Source: Lachnospira sp. UBA4285 (GTDB lineage Bacteria; Bacillota; Clostridia; Lachnospirales; Lachnospiraceae). From it: a stretch of 8,985 nt of DNA. The notes under the pieces were generated by a model. That model saw only the letters and a list, made by a program, of their open reading frames with translations. It was not told the origin of the DNA and did no database searches. Location of the stretch: assembly GCA_002394965.1 (NCBI GenBank), contig DGVL01000043.1, positions 1 through 8,985 on the forward strand. Reading direction: 5' to 3'. The translations under genes were made by a program, and so were the position numbers. Positions within the stretch are counted from its first letter, which is position 1, and every line of letters begins with the position of its first letter. Shown one piece after another: positions 7,186 to 8,985 of the stretch.

Positions 7186-8126
7186 AAATTATATTCATGG
7201 GGACGCCGGACTTTGCGGTGGCGGATCTGAAGGCACTTTTCGCCGATGGCCAGCAGATTCTGGCTGTCGTCACGCAACCGGACAAGCCAAAGGGCAGAAA
7301 GCACGAGCTGTCTGCATCACCCGTCAAGGTGGCGGCCAGGGATCTCGGACTGCCGGTGCTGCAGCCGGAGCGTGCAGGTGCACCGGAGTTCATACGCACG
7401 GTACGGCAGATGGAGCCGGACATCATTGCTGTGGCGGCGTTCGGGCAGATTCTGAAGCAGGAACTGCTGGACATCCCGCGATACGGGTGCGTGAACGTGC
7501 ACGCATCGCTGCTTCCGAAGTACCGGGGAGCGAGCCCGATCCAGTGGGCGGTCTGCAACGGCGAGGAGTACTCGGGCGTGACGACGATGCAGATGGATGC
7601 CGGCATCGACACCGGTGACATCCTGCTGCAGGAAAAGGTGAGACTGAGAGACGACGAGACAGGTGGCAGTCTGTTTGAACGCCTGGCGGCTGTCGGTGCA
7701 TCTCTTCTCATCCGGACGATCCACGGGCTTGAGAACAAAACCGTGAAAGCCGTCCCGCAGGATGACTCGCAGGCCAGTACGGTCCGCCTGATCAGCAAGG
7801 CGGACGGGCTGATTGACTGGAGGCAGCCGGCCGCAGTCATTGAGCGGCACATCCGCGGATTTAATCCGTGGCCGAGCGCGTTCACGTACCGGAACGGAAA
7901 GCTTCTGAAGATCTGGAAGGCAGAGGTGAAAGAGGGCGGATCGCACCCGGCAGAGGAGTGCGGCCGTATATCGGATGCCGCAGGTGGTACATTTGCCGTG
8001 ATCTGCGGGGAAGGTGAGCTTACTGTACAGGAAGTGCAGCCAGAGGGAAGGCGCCGTATGGATGTGTCTGCGTATCTGCGCGGGTATCCGGTCCGGCCTG
8101 GCGAAGTTCTGGGGGAGAAAGGATAA
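7182..8126 (+). CDS. fmt: Methionyl-tRNA formyltransferase
   Basis: Fmt moves the formyl group of 10-formyltetrahydrofolate to Met on initiator tRNA, enabling normal bacterial translation initiation. The 314-residue product is full length. It starts with the family signature MKIIFMGTPDFAV and has the loop TQPDKPKGRKHELSASPVK (31-49). The active site is complete: N105, H107 and D143 match the Asn-His-Asp triad known from the E. coli enzyme (106, 108, 144). They lie in NVHASLLPKYRG, the folate-binding signature, and MDAGIDTGDIL. The C-terminal tRNA-binding domain (about 205-310) contains IERHIRGFNPWPSAFTY. The start overlaps the def stop by four bases. Its donor substrate would be made by the fhs product encoded upstream. 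Confidence 0.98.
   Translation: MKIIFMGTPDFAVADLKALFADGQQILAVVTQPDKPKGRKHELSASPVKVAARDLGLPVLQPERAGAPEFIRTVRQMEPDIIAVAAFGQILKQELLDIPRYGCVNVHASLLPKYRGASPIQWAVCNGEEYSGVTTMQMDAGIDTGDILLQEKVRLRDDETGGSLFERLAAVGASLLIRTIHGLENKTVKAVPQDDSQASTVRLISKADGLIDWRQPAAVIERHIRGFNPWPSAFTYRNGKLLKIWKAEVKEGGSHPAEECGRISDAAGGTFAVICGEGELTVQEVQPEGRRRMDVSAYLRGYPVRPGEVLGEKG
8111..8123 (+). promoter_or_regulatory. Ribosome binding region of the YugP-type peptidase gene
   Basis: The purine-rich stretch GGGGGAGAAAGGA lies over the last fmt codons and ends nine bases before the ATG at 8133. It is followed by an AT-rich stretch (8123-8149), unusual in this GC-rich window, which should keep the start region free of structure. 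It favours 8133 over the in-frame ATG at 8148. Confidence 0.6.
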
Positions 8127-8132
8127 TACGGT

Positions 8133-8834
8133 ATGTATTATTATTATATGGATCCTGGCTATCTGTTGATCATGCTGATCAGCCTGATTCTCGCGGGAAC
8201 GGCGCAGGCTCTCGTCTCGTCTTCCTTCTCGCGCTACAGCCGTGTGAGAGCGTCTTCGGGACTGACCGGGACGCAGACGGCACAGAGACTGCTGTACTCG
8301 CAGGGACTCTACGGCGTGGCGACGGGGCGTGTGGCCGGCAGTCTCACCGATCACTATGACCCGCGGACCAATGCCGTCAATCTGTCGGACGCGGTGGCTG
8401 GATCCGATTCGGTCGCAGCGGTTGCTGTCGCGGCGCATGAGTGCGGGCACGCCGTACAGAACGCGAAGGGATATATGCCGCTTCGCGTGCGCTCGGCGCT
8501 GGTGCCGGTCGTCAACTTCGCCTCGCAGGCATCCTGGTTTTTCATTATTCTCGGCCTGATCTTCTCAGGCGGCGGTCAGATCCTGATCGAGATCGGCATC
8601 ATATTGTTTTCTGTCTGTGTGCTGTTTCAGCTGGTGACGCTTCCGGTGGAGTTCAACGCCTCCCGCAGAGGCCTTACCATGCTTAAAGAACAGGGTGTTG
8701 TAAGCATGGAAGAAGAGAAAGGTGCCAGAAAGGTTCTCACGGCGGCTGCGCTTACATATGTGGCATCGGCCCTGACGGCTGTCCTGCAGCTTCTGCGCCT
8801 GATCTTTATATACGGAAGAAGGAACCGCGATTGA
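8133..8834 (+). CDS. Membrane zinc metallopeptidase, YugP type
   Basis: The 233-residue product belongs to the neutral zinc metallopeptidase family of B. subtilis YugP (Pfam Zn_peptidase_2). Physiological substrates are poorly known, so no pathway is assigned. The zinc motif HECGH is at 102-106 within AVAAHECGHAVQ, and a likely third ligand is E173 in PVEFNASRRG, a conserved feature of the family. Hydrophobic segments lie at about 9-28, 122-142, 146-171 and 205-226. The motif region sits between the first two, in a part with conserved-looking TGTQTAQRLL (45-54) and LTDHYDPRTNAVNLS (71-85). The Tyr-rich start MYYYYMDPGY resembles other clostridial members. It begins six bases after fmt and overlaps the next gene by TTGA, so it is co-transcribed with translation genes, a placement I recall as common in clostridia. 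Confidence 0.92.
   Translation: MYYYYMDPGYLLIMLISLILAGTAQALVSSSFSRYSRVRASSGLTGTQTAQRLLYSQGLYGVATGRVAGSLTDHYDPRTNAVNLSDAVAGSDSVAAVAVAAHECGHAVQNAKGYMPLRVRSALVPVVNFASQASWFFIILGLIFSGGGQILIEIGIILFSVCVLFQLVTLPVEFNASRRGLTMLKEQGVVSMEEEKGARKVLTAAALTYVASALTAVLQLLRLIFIYGRRNRD
8819..8823 (+). promoter_or_regulatory. Ribosome binding site supporting a TTG start of rsmB
   Basis: AAGGA, inside the purine run GGAAGAAGGAA (8814-8824), ends seven bases before the TTG at 8831. This near-ideal spacing is the main reason for choosing TTG over the first in-frame ATG at 8864. Confidence 0.7.
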
Positions 8835-8985
8835 AGACGGCATCAACGGCATCAGAACGCGGCATGGTTCTGTCGGTTCTGATGAAAGTATCGGACGGCA
8901 TGATGGCCGATCAGGCCCTGCACAGCCAGCTTCAGACCATTCCGGGGCCGGAGATGGCACAGGCCCGGCGTTTTATCGCGCGCCT
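8831..8985 (+). CDS. rsmB: Probable 16S rRNA m5C methyltransferase RsmB, 3' end missing
   Basis: Only the first 51 codons are in the window. The frame starts with TTG at 8831, overlapping the upstream TGA as TTGA, and stays open to the end. The peptide contains SERGMVLSVLMKVSDGMMAD (8-27) and ends QARRFIARL (43-51). This fits the N-terminal NusB-like RNA-binding domain of RsmB/Sun proteins: an Arg at the head of the first helix, a helix rich in Val/Leu, then a segment like DRAFITRLV. The family methylates a cytosine of 16S rRNA (C967 in E. coli) using S-adenosylmethionine, but the catalytic domain is outside the window. Position supports the call, since rsmB follows the YugP-type gene in many clostridial genomes. 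The fragment has no catalytic motif, so the identity is probable only. Confidence 0.75.
   Translation, partial: MKTASTASERGMVLSVLMKVSDGMMADQALHSQLQTIPGPEMAQARRFIAR

Noticed and set aside
7317..8450. A 377-codon minus-strand open frame opposite fmt and the peptidase gene
   Set aside because: It mirrors two well-supported genes, is rich in Arg and His, and shows no domain or suitable ribosome binding site.

Overview
The window reads as a stretch of core chromosome from a GC-rich member of the Clostridia, most likely Lachnospiraceae. The basis is the gene order priA-def-fmt-YugP-type peptidase-rsmB, the clostridial flavour of the proteins, and strong AGGAGG-type ribosome binding sites. Assignment below family level is not possible by reading alone. 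All genes lie on the + strand, gaps are 6 to 23 bases or are 4-base overlaps, and there is no gene-free stretch over 300 bases. No tRNA, rRNA, CRISPR array, insertion sequence, phage gene or riboswitch was seen.

Layout: (1) bases 1-2730, the 3' part of a SpoIIIE/FtsK DNA translocase gene whose start lies upstream of the window; (2) 2752-4422, formate--tetrahydrofolate ligase (fhs); (3) 4433-6664, primosomal helicase PriA; (4) 6688-7185, peptide deformylase (def); (5) 7182-8126, methionyl-tRNA formyltransferase (fmt), overlapping def by ATGA; (6) 8133-8834, a YugP-type membrane zinc peptidase; (7) 8831-8985, the first 51 codons of what is probably rsmB (16S rRNA m5C methyltransferase), starting with TTG in a TTGA overlap and running off the window.

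How they fit: FtsK/SpoIIIE and PriA serve chromosome segregation and replication restart. Fhs, Fmt and Def together make a formyl loop: Fhs charges tetrahydrofolate with formate, Fmt places the formyl group on initiator Met-tRNA, and Def removes it from new proteins, giving formate back. RsmB adds a ribosome-maturation function. The spacing suggests one polycistronic unit, at least from fhs onward; no convincing internal promoter was found.

The most unusual structure is a perfect 11-bp stem-loop made from two copies of a 12-base, nearly palindromic repeat across the ftsK stop codon, just before the fhs ribosome binding site. Smaller points are a 12-base tandem repeat at the end of def that overlaps the fmt ribosome-binding region, a PriA start without a visible Shine-Dalgarno sequence, and a DEEQ rather than DEEH helicase motif II in PriA. 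I found no evidence for a new multi-gene system; the region is mainly conserved housekeeping.
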